Below are positions 46,732 through 57,412 of a DNA stretch of 64,000 nt, in pieces (the stretch's first letter is position 1; every line of letters begins with the position of its first letter). Source of the DNA: Leuctra nigra (Eukaryota > Arthropoda > Insecta > Plecoptera > Leuctridae). The stretch is from NCBI GenBank assembly GCA_934045905.1, contig OW203762.1, positions 24,832,345 to 24,896,344 of the forward strand, given 5' to 3'. Both the position numbers and the translations under genes were made by a program. Below the pieces are notes generated by a model, which made no database searches, was not told the DNA's origin, and worked only from the letters and a program-made list of their open reading frames with translations.

Positions 46732-47211
46732 AGGTCTGTTCGTTTACACTGCCAAATCTGCCAAAACTGCCAAACGGTGTTCGTTTTGGAAATGTGGTAA
46801 CTTGTGGTAGCTCACAGCCTGTTCGATTTGACGTTTGTGGCAGGTTGTTGTAGCAAAAAGCTCCCACTTCCTACAGTTGCTTCTGAGGTGGTGTGAGTTG
46901 TGGTAAAGTCAAAATGGCGTCATTTATTTATATTGAGGAGTGTCAATAGCATTGATTTCCAACTATGCGTCGATGAAGACATGGCCCAAATCATCTACAA
47001 CATTGGATCCACTTCATAAAAACTATTTTCAGCTAATTTCTTGTCTTATAATCTCTCACTGTGAGAAATAATATTTGAGGTTATGACAAATCTACCACAA
47101 AAGTGTTCGTTTTGTGTGGCAACTTGTTGTAACTCCGCCCACTTTTGGCTCTACCACAGGCTACAACAAGCTGCAGTTTTGGCAGATTTGGCAGTGTAAA
47201 CGAACAGACCT
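46732..47211. mobile_element. Palindromic-end element near SELENOT-like promoter
   Basis: Starts AGGTCTGTTCGTTTACACTG and ends exactly inverted, CAGTGTAAACGAACAGACCT; the arms continue through CCAAATCTGCCAAAACTG. Flanked by ACT on both sides. About 480 bp, no coding frame. It ends 185 bp before the SELENOT-like ATG. Confidence 0.8.
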
Positions 47212-47396
47212 ACTGCCTGTGAAAGTTGATAAATGCAATACTTGGCAACGTTGTCGTCATAGACAGTCGCCATTTTTATTTCGCTCGCCCCCTTCACACA
47301 TGCGATTGCGACAATATATGTCATAAATCGTCAGGTGACTTGACATAAACTGAGAGTGATTATTCTAGATTTAAAAGTGTTTTTCTCTTTTTTAAA

Positions 47397-50300
47397 ATGT
47401 TCGACGCAGTGAAGATAATTTACTTCTCCGCTTTTATGTTTTTTGCCATCTTTTCGGTACGCGAGATTTTTGTCCAGTCTGATTCGAACACCAAAGAAAT
47501 ACCCATGACCAAGTTTGACAGTGCCAATAAATTTCTAGGTCCTACATTGAGATTCGAATATTGGTAAGTATTGTACCTACTAGGTAGACCAACTGGTTAT
47601 AGGCATAGATATCAGTCACCTGTGTGGTGGATCACAGCTCTAGCTGCCTACCTAACGTAAAACGTCCTACCTTACACCGTAGGTCTTCCTCTCGGTGTCC
47701 GATAGGTGGGTAGGTGTAGCTACCTACCTACTACTACCTACTTACTTGTATTAGGTACGTACAGATGTACTTGAATACCTCGATCTAACATCTCTAGTAC
47801 CTACTCGACGCTACACAGTCGAGTCCGTGAATCCTGTAGACTAATCGATTTGCAGACAATTAATTTAAGATAATTTTACGATAAACGTATTCACTTTGAC
47901 CTTCATCATGGTAAACGAAGAAGAAATTCTAGAGTGCAGGTTAAAGTGAATACGCTTATCGTAAATTTACATTTAGATATAATTAGTAAAATAACACTAA
48001 ATAGTTTGCCTGCCAATCTCACGGCCGGAGGTTTGTTTGTAACGTCCCCCTTTCCTAGGTTATGTAAGAAGTTTGTTATTTGAACATAGGAAGTGGCTAC
48101 AGTCACGGTACCCCGTGACAGCAGTGAAATGCAAAATAGCCGGCACGCTCCCGTGACAGCAGTGAAAAATGACACCTAAACACTGCTGCCACGGGGGGGC
48201 GTGCACACGAGCTGGCGTGAAAGCAGTGTTTCTATGTTTTGGCTCAAGCGGCTGTTTATTTCTTGTTTATTATTGAAAATTACATTTACGGCTGTATACA
48301 CTATTTTTTACAAAAATTGTAATAGGGTATCTGACGTGACAGAGGGGCGTGTTCGCGCTACGAGAATGCACATTAATGTCACTTTATCCACCAATAAATG
48401 ACCCCAAAATATGCACAATATTGTAAATTTGTTGTTTTGTTAATGTAACGACACTATTTCCGAAAAATGAAGTAAAGTACTATCTACATTTCAAAAATAA
48501 CACGAGGACGTGAACACTTGTGCTAGGTGCACACGCCCCCCGTGACAGCAGTGTTTAGGTCGAGCGGCACACTGCAGTCACGGTAGCGTGAACCCAGTGC
48601 ATCAGCTGCTGTCACGGGGGCCCCCCGTGGCAGCAGCGTTTAGGTCGAGCGATACACTACAGTCACGCTACCGTGAACACCTGCTGCCACGGGACCCCGT
48701 GGCAGCAGACGCGGCCTTAAACATAATGGATAACATTTCTCCGGCAGCGTTCATTCATGGAGAATGTTGTGTTTCACAGCGATCATTTGGATTAGCTAAA
48801 ACTAGTTTGGAGTAGGTACCTAGGCTATACCTACCTACCCACCTACAACTTTTAGTTATGACTTATGATGTAGTTCGACTATAGTATCACTAACATCACG
48901 GCGAAATTTTCTGCAATTATAAACACCAATCCAGCATCATCTACTGGAAGCTTTATGGTAGAATACTTGAACCATTCAGTTAGCTCAGAGTTCGATCAAT
49001 TCACATTCTCTAGTTTTTTTTTATTTCTCTCACTCACTCTTTAACTCACTCTAGGGAACTCATTTTACTACTGTTCATGGTATTTCGAGTATTTAGTATT
49101 AAAAAATACCAAATAGGGGAGTCAACTTACATTTTTTTATTGTAAATATGTAGGTACACTCGGCCAAACAAAACTTGAACGTTGACCAAATTTGAATGAC
49201 TGCTGGTCATGTCCCATAACCCATCAAAGCTTGTTATTATCATTGAAATCTGAGGTCACCTACTTGAGTGAGACAATGAGATCGCTTAGGCTGACTTCTG
49301 ATGACTGCGATCTTACATTTATCAGCCTATCAGATTTATTGAACTTTCAAGTTTTGTTTGGCCAAGTGTACATATCAACACAAATAATAATGATTACTTA
49401 ATGACATACACTTCACCTAAAAAATTAACATTTTGATGTTAAACATTAACATTAAAATGTTAATTTCATGACATTTCGGCGGGAAAACAGGTGTGCCGGA
49501 TGAGTGCCCGGTGATGTCATTTCAGTTCACAACAAAGTGTTACCACATGGTGAATACTTTGTTGCCATGACAACCACTCTCCGATGACGTCAATGTTGAT
49601 ATTCGAGAAAATAAGGAACACGACTGACCTCTGGTGGATTCTCTGGTACTATCCATAATGGAGGATATAAAGGGTTTATTTATGTAAATAAATGATATAA
49701 AATTTGCTTTAGTTGTTTGTTATGGCTGAAAAAGTAAATTTGTACTAACTAAATATAAATTTAATTTGTTTCTCCTTTTTCACTGCCCTATGGAAGCACG
49801 AACTTCTAAATAAAAAAGTGCATCTAAAAAGTTTCCTGCCAGAAGTGGCTCCATCACGTATCGCTTATTTGTCCGAATAACGTTTTTAAAACAAGGTTTA
49901 TATATTTTAAAATTCTGAGTTTTTTCTCAATCTTTCTTTCACTTACCTACTTGAAAACTATTCATATCACAGCAAAAGTAACCCCATACAAAACACTCCG
50001 TGTAAAAATACCAGCCAAGTCTCTTTATAAAAAATAGAAGAAATCTAAAAATTTAGCACTGAAAAGTAGTGATATCAAAAAATGGCCAAAGTCAAAACTT
50101 AATTTTAAAAACCAAAATATACTTGGGGCATCGTGTATATAAATAGTATAGAAGTATATGCCAGAAATTAAATGTGCCTAAATTATATAATATGAAAAAC
50201 GATGCGCCAAGTATATTGTGGTTTTTAAAATGAAGTTTTGACTTGGCCCATTTTTTGATATCATTACTTTTCAGTGCTGAATTTTTAGTTCTTCATTTTT

Positions 50301-53300
50301 TTTATAGTTGAAGAGACTTGGCTGGTATTTTTACACGGAGTGTTTTGTATGGGGATATCACTAATTTTTTTAGTTTATTTACACAACTTGTAACACAAAT
50401 CGGAGCAACAATGACTAATTACTCAAAAAAAATATGCAGTTTCCGAATTGGTTACTACGAAAAATTGTGTTTGGTGCTAAATATAAGCTTAAAATGATAT
50501 TCCATGAAGAATTGCGAAAGCATCGTTCCAATAGATCCAGCCGTTTTCGAGATATGGCATCACTTCCGGTTTTCAAAAAGGCGGCTGAAATTACGGCTAC
50601 CTAGAATTTATTTCTATAAATGTTATGTATCATTATAAGCCTTCTGAATATGTAGTTATGTAGTAAGAGGCGATTCAATTCTTATTCTTCATTTTTATGA
50701 CGTCATTTCCGGTTTCAGTAATAATAAATGTATATTTTGACTATTGATATTCCAAAAAGATGACCCTCTTAATCATTTGGCGATAGTTTTATTCCGATCG
50801 GTGTATCCGTTTTCGAGATATGACGTCACCTTCGGTTTTAAAATGGCGGCTTCCGGTTGGTTTTATAAAAAGGCATCTCAGACGCCAAAAGTGCACATGT
50901 GGTAAAAATTTCAAGTCGATCGGTTTAGCCGTTTAGGCTGTGGCGGTGATAGCGGTGTTTCCTGATATCATCATCATCAGAAAGTTTTTAAAAGGGGTGT
51001 AATTTCACTGTTTTCACGGCCCTCAAGCTCGCAAAAGGCATAACCTGTTGTTCCCAAATTTGGTATATGGTGTGGGGTGGGCCATAGCTCGAAATTAAGA
51101 TATTTCGCAACAATGTGAGATTTTTCAATTTTGAGATCCAGTAGGCCGAAAATGCTATGTTGTTGCTTACAGTAAAAGTGTTTGGTCTGCTCCTCAGTTT
51201 ATGTAGGCATTTACGGTATGTTGAGTCACTGTGAGTGTATAGTACGACTTGGCTGGGTGGAGCGATCGCTCCACTAGATGGTTTCTCTAGGTACATTTTA
51301 ACTGCCATGTATTTTGATTGGGTCTGTTTGTTTGCTGCTAAGGAACATGTAGTCCTGCCAGTGGAATAGCTAAATGTCAACAAGAAACAGTATGAGTGCT
51401 GTCTCTGGACTGTTATTAATATTTTTCAGTTACTCGTGCGGATACCAGAAAGCGTTCCAGGAATACAGTGGCATAATACAACAGAAATACCCAGACATAA
51501 TTGTCGAAGGAGATAACTACAATCCCAATGGAGCAAAAATGTACATGGCCAAGTTTTTGGTAAGTAACTTACCAATGTGTAAATTTTCATTTACCTATCA
51601 TGAAATTTAAATTCAGTAGAAATTTTGGTGGAAAAAAGTATTTCTGTTGAATGATGTAATTTTTTTATTTTATAGTTGGTTGATAAAAATTACTTCACTC
51701 GCCAGGAATACCATTTTCCATCATTGAATTTAAATTTCATATTTATGAAGTGAATGAAAGTTTACACTTTTGAGTGTGACAATAGTGTAGGTATTTATTT
51801 TACCAATGTCGTTATTTTGAAGTAATAGGTTTAAATTAATTTATGCAAATTCCCTTGTTCGCAAGATCAGCTTGAGTTTTTGCATCCCGTTAACTTCCGC
51901 AGATCACGTTTGTTTTTAATTTTATTGACAGGCTGCATTAAAATTTGTTGTTGTCGCTGGCCCTCAAGCGAGGATGCCGGCTCCGGTGTAATTATTTAGG
52001 CCCGGTCTTTCAATACTCTGCCAAAGTCTCAATTAGCTCTTAACAGTTAGTTAGTGGTCATTCCAGGAATGTCATTGGTTGTTGCCATGGTAATCTAGTC
52101 CTAATTGACTGTATAAAAGTTAGCAAGGCATTGAAAGACCGGCCCTTAGTGTGGTAGGGCCGCCTGTCTTGCGTGCGCCCTCTCATGGCCCCTAAGGCCA
52201 CCAAGAGACTTGCAGACCATACCACATTCCCCGCACGGAAAGGCACCAGCAGCCACTGGTGCGCGGGGTGCCACATTCCCTAGATCCCAGCGGTCACATC
52301 CCTGTCAATAGGCCGCCACATGTCACGCAAAGATGCCGCAGCCTCCCAGCCAGGTGGAGCGCCTGCTGTCCTCAGAGTTGCTGCCACGTGATCCCTGAAA
52401 CGCTTCTTCTGTCCTCCATGAAGCCGCCAACTCGCCATAGAGCAGTCTCTTTGGCATTCTGTGCTCTCCCATCCGAATGGTGTGACCGAGCCAGCGCAAC
52501 TGAGCAGCAGCAACGAGCTGCTCCACCCGCCGGCACTTAGTCCTATCCAACACTAATTTACATTCGACACGAAGTCCATCCAGTGGATCCTGAAAATTGA
52601 GCGCAGTGTTCGTTGCTGAAACTTCTCTAACTGCCTCACCTGCTTCTGTACAGGACCCAAGCCTCGCAGCCGTAGAGCAAGATAGGAAGTGTGACCGCCC
52701 TGTAAATAGCAATCTTAATGTCGGGGCGAGTGTTGTGGTTGCCGAATACCCTGCGCCTTAACTTTGCCAGGGAAGCACCGCATTTTGAATTCGGAATGTA
52801 ACCTCTTCATCCGCAGTGGCAGTCACAGTCACCTTGGAGCCGAGATAGGTGAAGCTATCAACCTTCTCCAGAATAATGCCGTCAACAGTTATGTCCATCT
52901 GACCTTGGCCGGGGCACGGAGCTGATAGAACTTTGGTCTTGCTTAGGTTTATTTGCAGGCCAAATTTGCCAAATTTGTAGTGATGTGGATTTTACCGTAA
53001 ATTTTTTTCTCGGTAAATTTACCGGTAAATTTACCGTAAATTTACCGTCAGACGGTAATTTTTTTTATTTTTGTCTAATTCAGGAATCGTGCTATTGGCT
53101 CTTGAAATAATGTTTTAAAGTGTTTTGGGGGTGCCAAATGTGTATTAAGGAGGGACACCACTGAAAATCCCAACTTCTATGTTTGTTACCCAAATGACTT
53201 GATTTTTGATATTATTGTCAAACTTAATCTAAAAAAAAATAAAAAAAATAGGTATCAAAAAAATTACAAAAATTTTGAAACAATTTTTTTTTATTATTTT

Positions 53301-55530
53301 TTAAAAAAAATTATGGTATCTATGGAGACACTTTTTTCTTGAAAACGGTTTGATTTAAATTGCTATAAAAAATTCCATTCTGTTTAATAAAGTGTATTTG
53401 ACAAATTTATGTATTGGCGTTAATTTATGATTATAATTATGGGATTGAAAAATTTATAAATTTAACACATTTCTTTTTCAGCTAATTTTACAAAATTTCC
53501 CATTTAATACATTTTTTTGTGCATGATACTTTCAAGATATACAATTGGTAATACATAAATTTGTTCATTATTATGTTTATAACATATACACAAAAATTTG
53601 TGCAAATCCACCGATAACTTTAGATTTCATTTTATTCTCCATTCCGAAATAACTTGAAAAAAAATATTGCTAGGAAACGGCCTTCAAACATTGCCAGTAT
53701 GTAACCGCCAAATGCGAATGCGAAATGTTAAATGTTAAATATAAATTTTTCCAGTTCACTTATTCACATAATTTTTTCACAAGCCAAATATTAACATTTG
53801 AAATAATTTAATGACATTAAAAAAATATATGTCAAAAAATTTAAATAATTGCACGATTTTCAGTGGTGTCCCTCCTTAAGTGATCAGGAAATGAAGGGGA
53901 TGCCGTGGTTCTTCCAAGTGATTTCTTTTTGCATCGTTTGGTCTTCACACTCCAAAATTTAATAAAATGTAATAATTGCACATAATTAAAGCTCAATAAA
54001 TTAAATAATGCCATAATGGAGAACGTTACTGCCCCTGTTACACTCTCAAAACGTTGTTTATTATTATAATTAACAATATTTATTTACCTATCGAATTTAA
54101 CGTTTTGAAGATGTACAATGTACCTACATCAAGTCATAAGCTATAATATTATCTGCAAGTTTTGTTTCCACATAAATTATATGGGTGTAGACATAATAAT
54201 AATCCATCCCTGGTTCCAATTTAATGGGTCAGGGGGTGGGTATATTAAAGGTGTAGACATATCCAACAAAACACTTTGAAGAACCATTTGCTTCCCCTTA
54301 TCTTCCCCAGGTCTCTTACAGTCATTTCCAAGTTGCAATTTAAATAATACCTTCATTTAAAACAAATCATAAAAAATTTGCACTTTTGTTTATACTTGGA
54401 ATATTTGCACACTTCTCTGCTATGAAACCAAAGAAAATATATGAAGAAACACTTCTAGGGAAATCAAGTACAATTTAACAAGTACTCTAACTACAGAAAA
54501 TGAAGATAAAATGAAATAAAATAATAGATAAAATCTCGGATAAAATTATGTTAGTATTCATGAAATAAAATGAACATTTTCTGCATATTTCTAGTTTCTA
54601 CCTACAAAATCGACATTGGTCAACATTTCACTTTGGTATAGGTAATAAAAAAACATTACAATTTCAAATTCATAAAACGTATGTATCAACACCTACCAAT
54701 CAAAATGGACTACATTTCACTTTACTTTGAGGTCTGCTTGATATCCCTTAAAGTATTTCCCTACTATGTCCTTGGTTTCACATCGGAGAATGTGTGCAAT
54801 AGGTACATTGTATAATGCAACATTTTAATGATATTCACTAGATCCCTCCACTTCTCATTTAAAGTGTAAATTTCACTGTTTTCTTGACCTATGCACTTGG
54901 CTGATTCCATAGAATATAATGATGATAATTTTGAAAATTTTACCATGGTAAAATTTATTTGGTAAATTTACGGTAAATTTACCTGACCGTAAATTTACCG
55001 ACTCACATCACTACAAATTTGGGGTTTATTTGGGCTGCGTTATATACATCTCTTGTGAATGTAATTTTCAACCAAATTGTTTACAAACTGATTTGATTTA
55101 TTTTACTTGTTTCTTTCAGGGTATTGCAAAAATGGTCCTCATTGTTTGCATTCTAAGCAGTGTAAACATATTTAATTTTATTGGTCAGCCACAGCCCGGC
55201 TGGTGGACTTGGTGTGTTGAAAACAAATTATACGCTTGCTTGATGTTATTCTTCATGTGCAATGCATTAGAAGGACAACTCATATCCTCCGGAGCCTTCG
55301 AGATTTCATTTAATGGTATGTAGGACAATTTTAATCTATTATAATTTTTATCAAACGTGTTTATTTGCTTTTTGTTTGTTTATGCAAGTTATCATATTAT
55401 TTCAGATGTTCCAGTGTGGTCCAAGCTAGACACAGGAAGAATACCTCAGCCTCAAGAATTATTTCAAATTATTGACAGCCATTTGCAATTTCAAGGAAAA
55501 GTTGAATTGAAACCCGGCTTTGCAAAATAA
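47397..55530 (+). CDS. SELENOT: SELENOT-like protein, cysteine form
   Basis: Four coding exons: 47397-47563, 51430-51559, 55120-55315 and 55406-55530; phases agree, 205 residues (human protein 195). The N-terminus is hydrophobic (KIIYFSAFMFFAIF), a signal or ER anchor. The redox site is made across the first intron: TG|T gives Cys56, then Tyr-Ser-Cys59-Gly-Tyr, a CxxC in the thioredoxin-like fold. The second Cys is encoded by TGC where vertebrate SELENOT has a selenocysteine UGA. Family motifs include YPDIIVEGDNYNPNGAKMYM, ENKLYACLMLFFMCN and SSGAFEISFNDVPVWSKL. SELENOT is an ER thiol-disulfide oxidoreductase of the N-glycosylation/redox machinery. Introns 1 and 2 are long and transposon-rich. 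Cys replacement is known in insects that lost selenoprotein synthesis. Confidence 0.95.
47868..47969. repeat. Short palindromic MITE, SELENOT-like intron 1
   Basis: TTTACGATAAACGTATTCAC at the left and GTGAATACGCTTATCGTAAA at the right. A half copy (GAAGACGCTTATCGTAAAAT, about 16144-16232) lies in TMEM214 intron 9. Confidence 0.65.
48100..48715. repeat. Cluster of CCGTGACAGCAGTG words in both orientations
   Basis: CCGTGACAGCAGTG or close variants (CCGTGGCAGCAG, CTGCTGCCACGG) occur about eight times in 600 bp on both strands, often beside CACGGTA/TACCGTG and TTTAGGTCGAGCG. They form several nested potential hairpins. No coding frame and no target duplication was found. SELENOT-like intron 1. 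Confidence 0.7.
49154..49371. mobile_element. Diverged MITE of the GTACACCC/GTACACTC family
   Basis: Starts GTACACTCGGCCAAACAAAA and ends TTTTGTTTGGCCAAGTGTAC. The core has TTATTATCATTGAAATCTGA. The ends differ from the other copies but the core and length agree. Confidence 0.7.
49982..50354. repeat. 373-bp imperfect palindrome (foldback)
   Basis: CCCCATACAAAACACTCCGT at the left reappears inverted at the right end (ACGGAGTGTTTTGTATGGGG). The arms run nearly to the centre at about 50168, pairing TTTTTGATATCA, AAGTCAAAACTT and ACTTGG.GCATCG blocks. Almost no loop. SELENOT-like intron 1. The following 600 bp (50450-50960) repeat CCGTTTTCGAGATATG and CGTCAC words with no coding frame. Confidence 0.8.
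51999..52145. mobile_element. PIF/Harbinger-like MITE, SELENOT-like intron 2
   Basis: GGCCCGGTCTTTCAATACTC at the left matches, inverted, GCATTGAAAGACCGGCCC at the right. TTA duplicated at 51996-51998 and 52146-52148. 147 bp, one base longer than the similar element at 25605. Confidence 0.78.
52978..55013. mobile_element. hAT-type element, TAGTGATG ends, GGTAAATTTACC words
   Basis: Starts TAGTGATGTGGATTTTACCG and ends CACATCACTA. CAAATTTG is duplicated exactly at 52970-52977 and 55014-55021. GGTAAATTTACC and halves are repeated several times inside both ends. 2036 bp including a TTAA-flanked insert. No transposase seen. Confidence 0.93.
53149..53875. mobile_element. TTAA-flanked MITE (piggyBac-like) nested in hAT
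   Basis: Perfect 20-bp inverted ends GGAGGGACACCACTGAAAAT, flanked by TTAA at 53145-53148 and 53876-53879. 727 bp, AT-rich, no coding frame. TTAA specificity fits piggyBac. Confidence 0.88.
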
Positions 55531-57412
55531 CATGGTCCTCCGTTGTAAAACACCGTCAAGCTGTCGAAACATAACTTCACAGACACTGGTTGCTTGCGTA
55601 GCTTTTGCTGAAATTCAGGTCCATATAAATTTCAGTAAAGGTACTTTTATTGGTGATCTATTAGTTGTTAATTTGTGATTCACTACAGTATGGTTTAATT
55701 TTCAGGAAGGTTAGTGTTTCAAATGTATACCTAAAAGCTTTTAAATAATTTAGAACTGTGTTAGTTTTGTATACGTTACTGGTAGGTTTGTTATAATTAT
55801 ATAGCGTATTAGGTACCAAAATTAAAGTGGGTACATTCTCAAGTCTCCACAAGTCGATTTGTGTTAGGTACTTTGATATAATACGGCAGGGAATTTGATG
55901 TTGTGGAGAGAGCCCATTGTCGAAATGAACTTACACTAACATAATCTTAAGGCACTACTGAGGTAACCTTATTAGTTCATCTACATTTTTGCAAAGATTC
56001 TTTTTTTTTTGATAGCTAATTTCCTATACGAATCTGCATACTCATTTACTTTTATAGTATGTTTTTACCTTGTTATTTTCTGGTCCCTTTAAATATGCTA
56101 GAGGTTTTACTTTAGTTAAGTTGTTGGTCTGTAAGTGAAAAGCTACATTAATATTTTGTAGCAGTATGAAACGTAGCACTGTATCTTGCACCCCAATGGA
56201 CACACACATTGTGCATTACAACCCATAAGATAAGCAATGTATAAATCCTTGAATGTATAAAAATTGTGTTGGTGCAACTCGGGTGTAATTAACTCGTCTA
56301 TTCTATTCAGAGTAATGAATTGTGCGGTTTGCCTTACACGGATTGGCACCCACCTGATTGTTTTGGAAATATGTGTGTGTCACATCTTAATTAACAACCA
56401 ATTTTAACATGTTTAGAAAAATGTTTTCCAACCATGACCTGACAGATTGTAGGAAAGTGGAAAAGAAATACTTTTTGTATGTCATTTTAAATTATTCTTT
56501 TCCACTTCCCTAATGGTGCTGTTGTGGTGGAGACTGACCATCGTTTCTGTGGAGAGACGTAAGAACCTAGAGATTGTATTTACTTGTACCTACTGTAGGA
56601 CACAAATTAATGCATCGAAGTGGACACCATTGTGGTTTTCCATATTTCCATTAGGTACATAACTTTTCTTCACCATTACCTTTAATATCATGTCAATATT
56701 TTATTAACCCCAATTATATATCACAAATAGGTAGGTTTTGTTTGAATTCTTGCTAGTTCAAATTGGCAGCGTTTTGTAAATGTAATGTATTGAATGATGT
56801 GTTGTAACTTGTAAAGCAATGAGAATACCTAGTTTATACATTGCGTAGTCTCATTTCTAAACTATTTTCTACCTGCATCCAAGCAATTATTATAATATGT
56901 ATGTGAGGTACATTCTGTATATAAAATTTAAAATGGAAATACAATTGATTTCAAATGGCAGAATGTTTTTGAAAGTTTATTTATTGAACTTTGTAGGAAC
57001 CTACTTCAAAAAATTCTTTAAAATCCTCTTATTGGTTGAAAGTGAAAAGGAACCATTTGTCCAATAGATCAAATTCAATCCGAAACATTTGTCTAAAGTT
57101 ATCTCGATAAACCATATGCACCTCGTTTGGAACAGGGTTATGTTGTAAATCTGACATTCAATTTGTTGGTTCAAAAGCTCATACGCATCACTTCATAGAT
57201 GGTGTACACATGGCACATCAAAATTAAATCTGCACATTTCAAACGACCCTGGATTTTATAACACATCGAGTGTCCTTGAACAATTTAACATTACGTAAAC
57301 ATGCCAATGCATCCTGTGTACTGAGCTTTGAATTCACAACAATGAATGGCTCACCTATCAATTCATTATCATTATCGTAACCTTTTTTATAAAGTTTCTA
57401 TTAAAATAAACA
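55531..57412. other. Convergent intergenic region, 3'UTRs
   Basis: SELENOT-like (plus) and the receptor gene (minus) converge here, so it holds their 3'UTRs. A minus-strand AATAAA at 56976-56981 may end the receptor transcript. No gene or clear repeat was recognised. Confidence 0.5.

Larger units (their letters stand above)
43691..47396. other. Divergent intergenic region between EB1 and SELENOT-like gene
   Basis: No convincing gene. It must contain both promoters. It also holds two head-to-head MITEs (45540-45935), a TAGG microsatellite (about 46190-46210) and a palindromic element (46732-47211) close to the SELENOT-like start. An EB1 5' leader exon may lie here but was not identified. Confidence 0.55.
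52149..55050 (-). mobile_element. LINE remnant, split by a hAT element
   Basis: Minus-strand coding traces, with frameshifts, of a reverse transcriptase: INLSKTKVL, VDSFTYLGSKVT, QLRWLGHTIRMGEHRMPKRLL, and a C-terminal C2H2 finger (CGECGMVCKSLGGLRGHERAH without its flanks). The frame continues across the inserted element 52978-55013 into 55022-55050 (NAAQINPKFG). It is 5'-truncated about 70 bp before SELENOT-like exon 3. It is a different LINE family from 11805-13373. Confidence 0.8.

Noticed and set aside
48100..48715. CRISPR-like array
   Set aside because: The repeated words are in both orientations and irregularly spaced, in a eukaryotic intron; there is no repeat-spacer regularity and no cas gene.
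50450..50960. Possible gene in the repeated CGTTTTCGAGATATG region
   Set aside because: Only short broken frames; the repetition of the same words points to a transposon interior.
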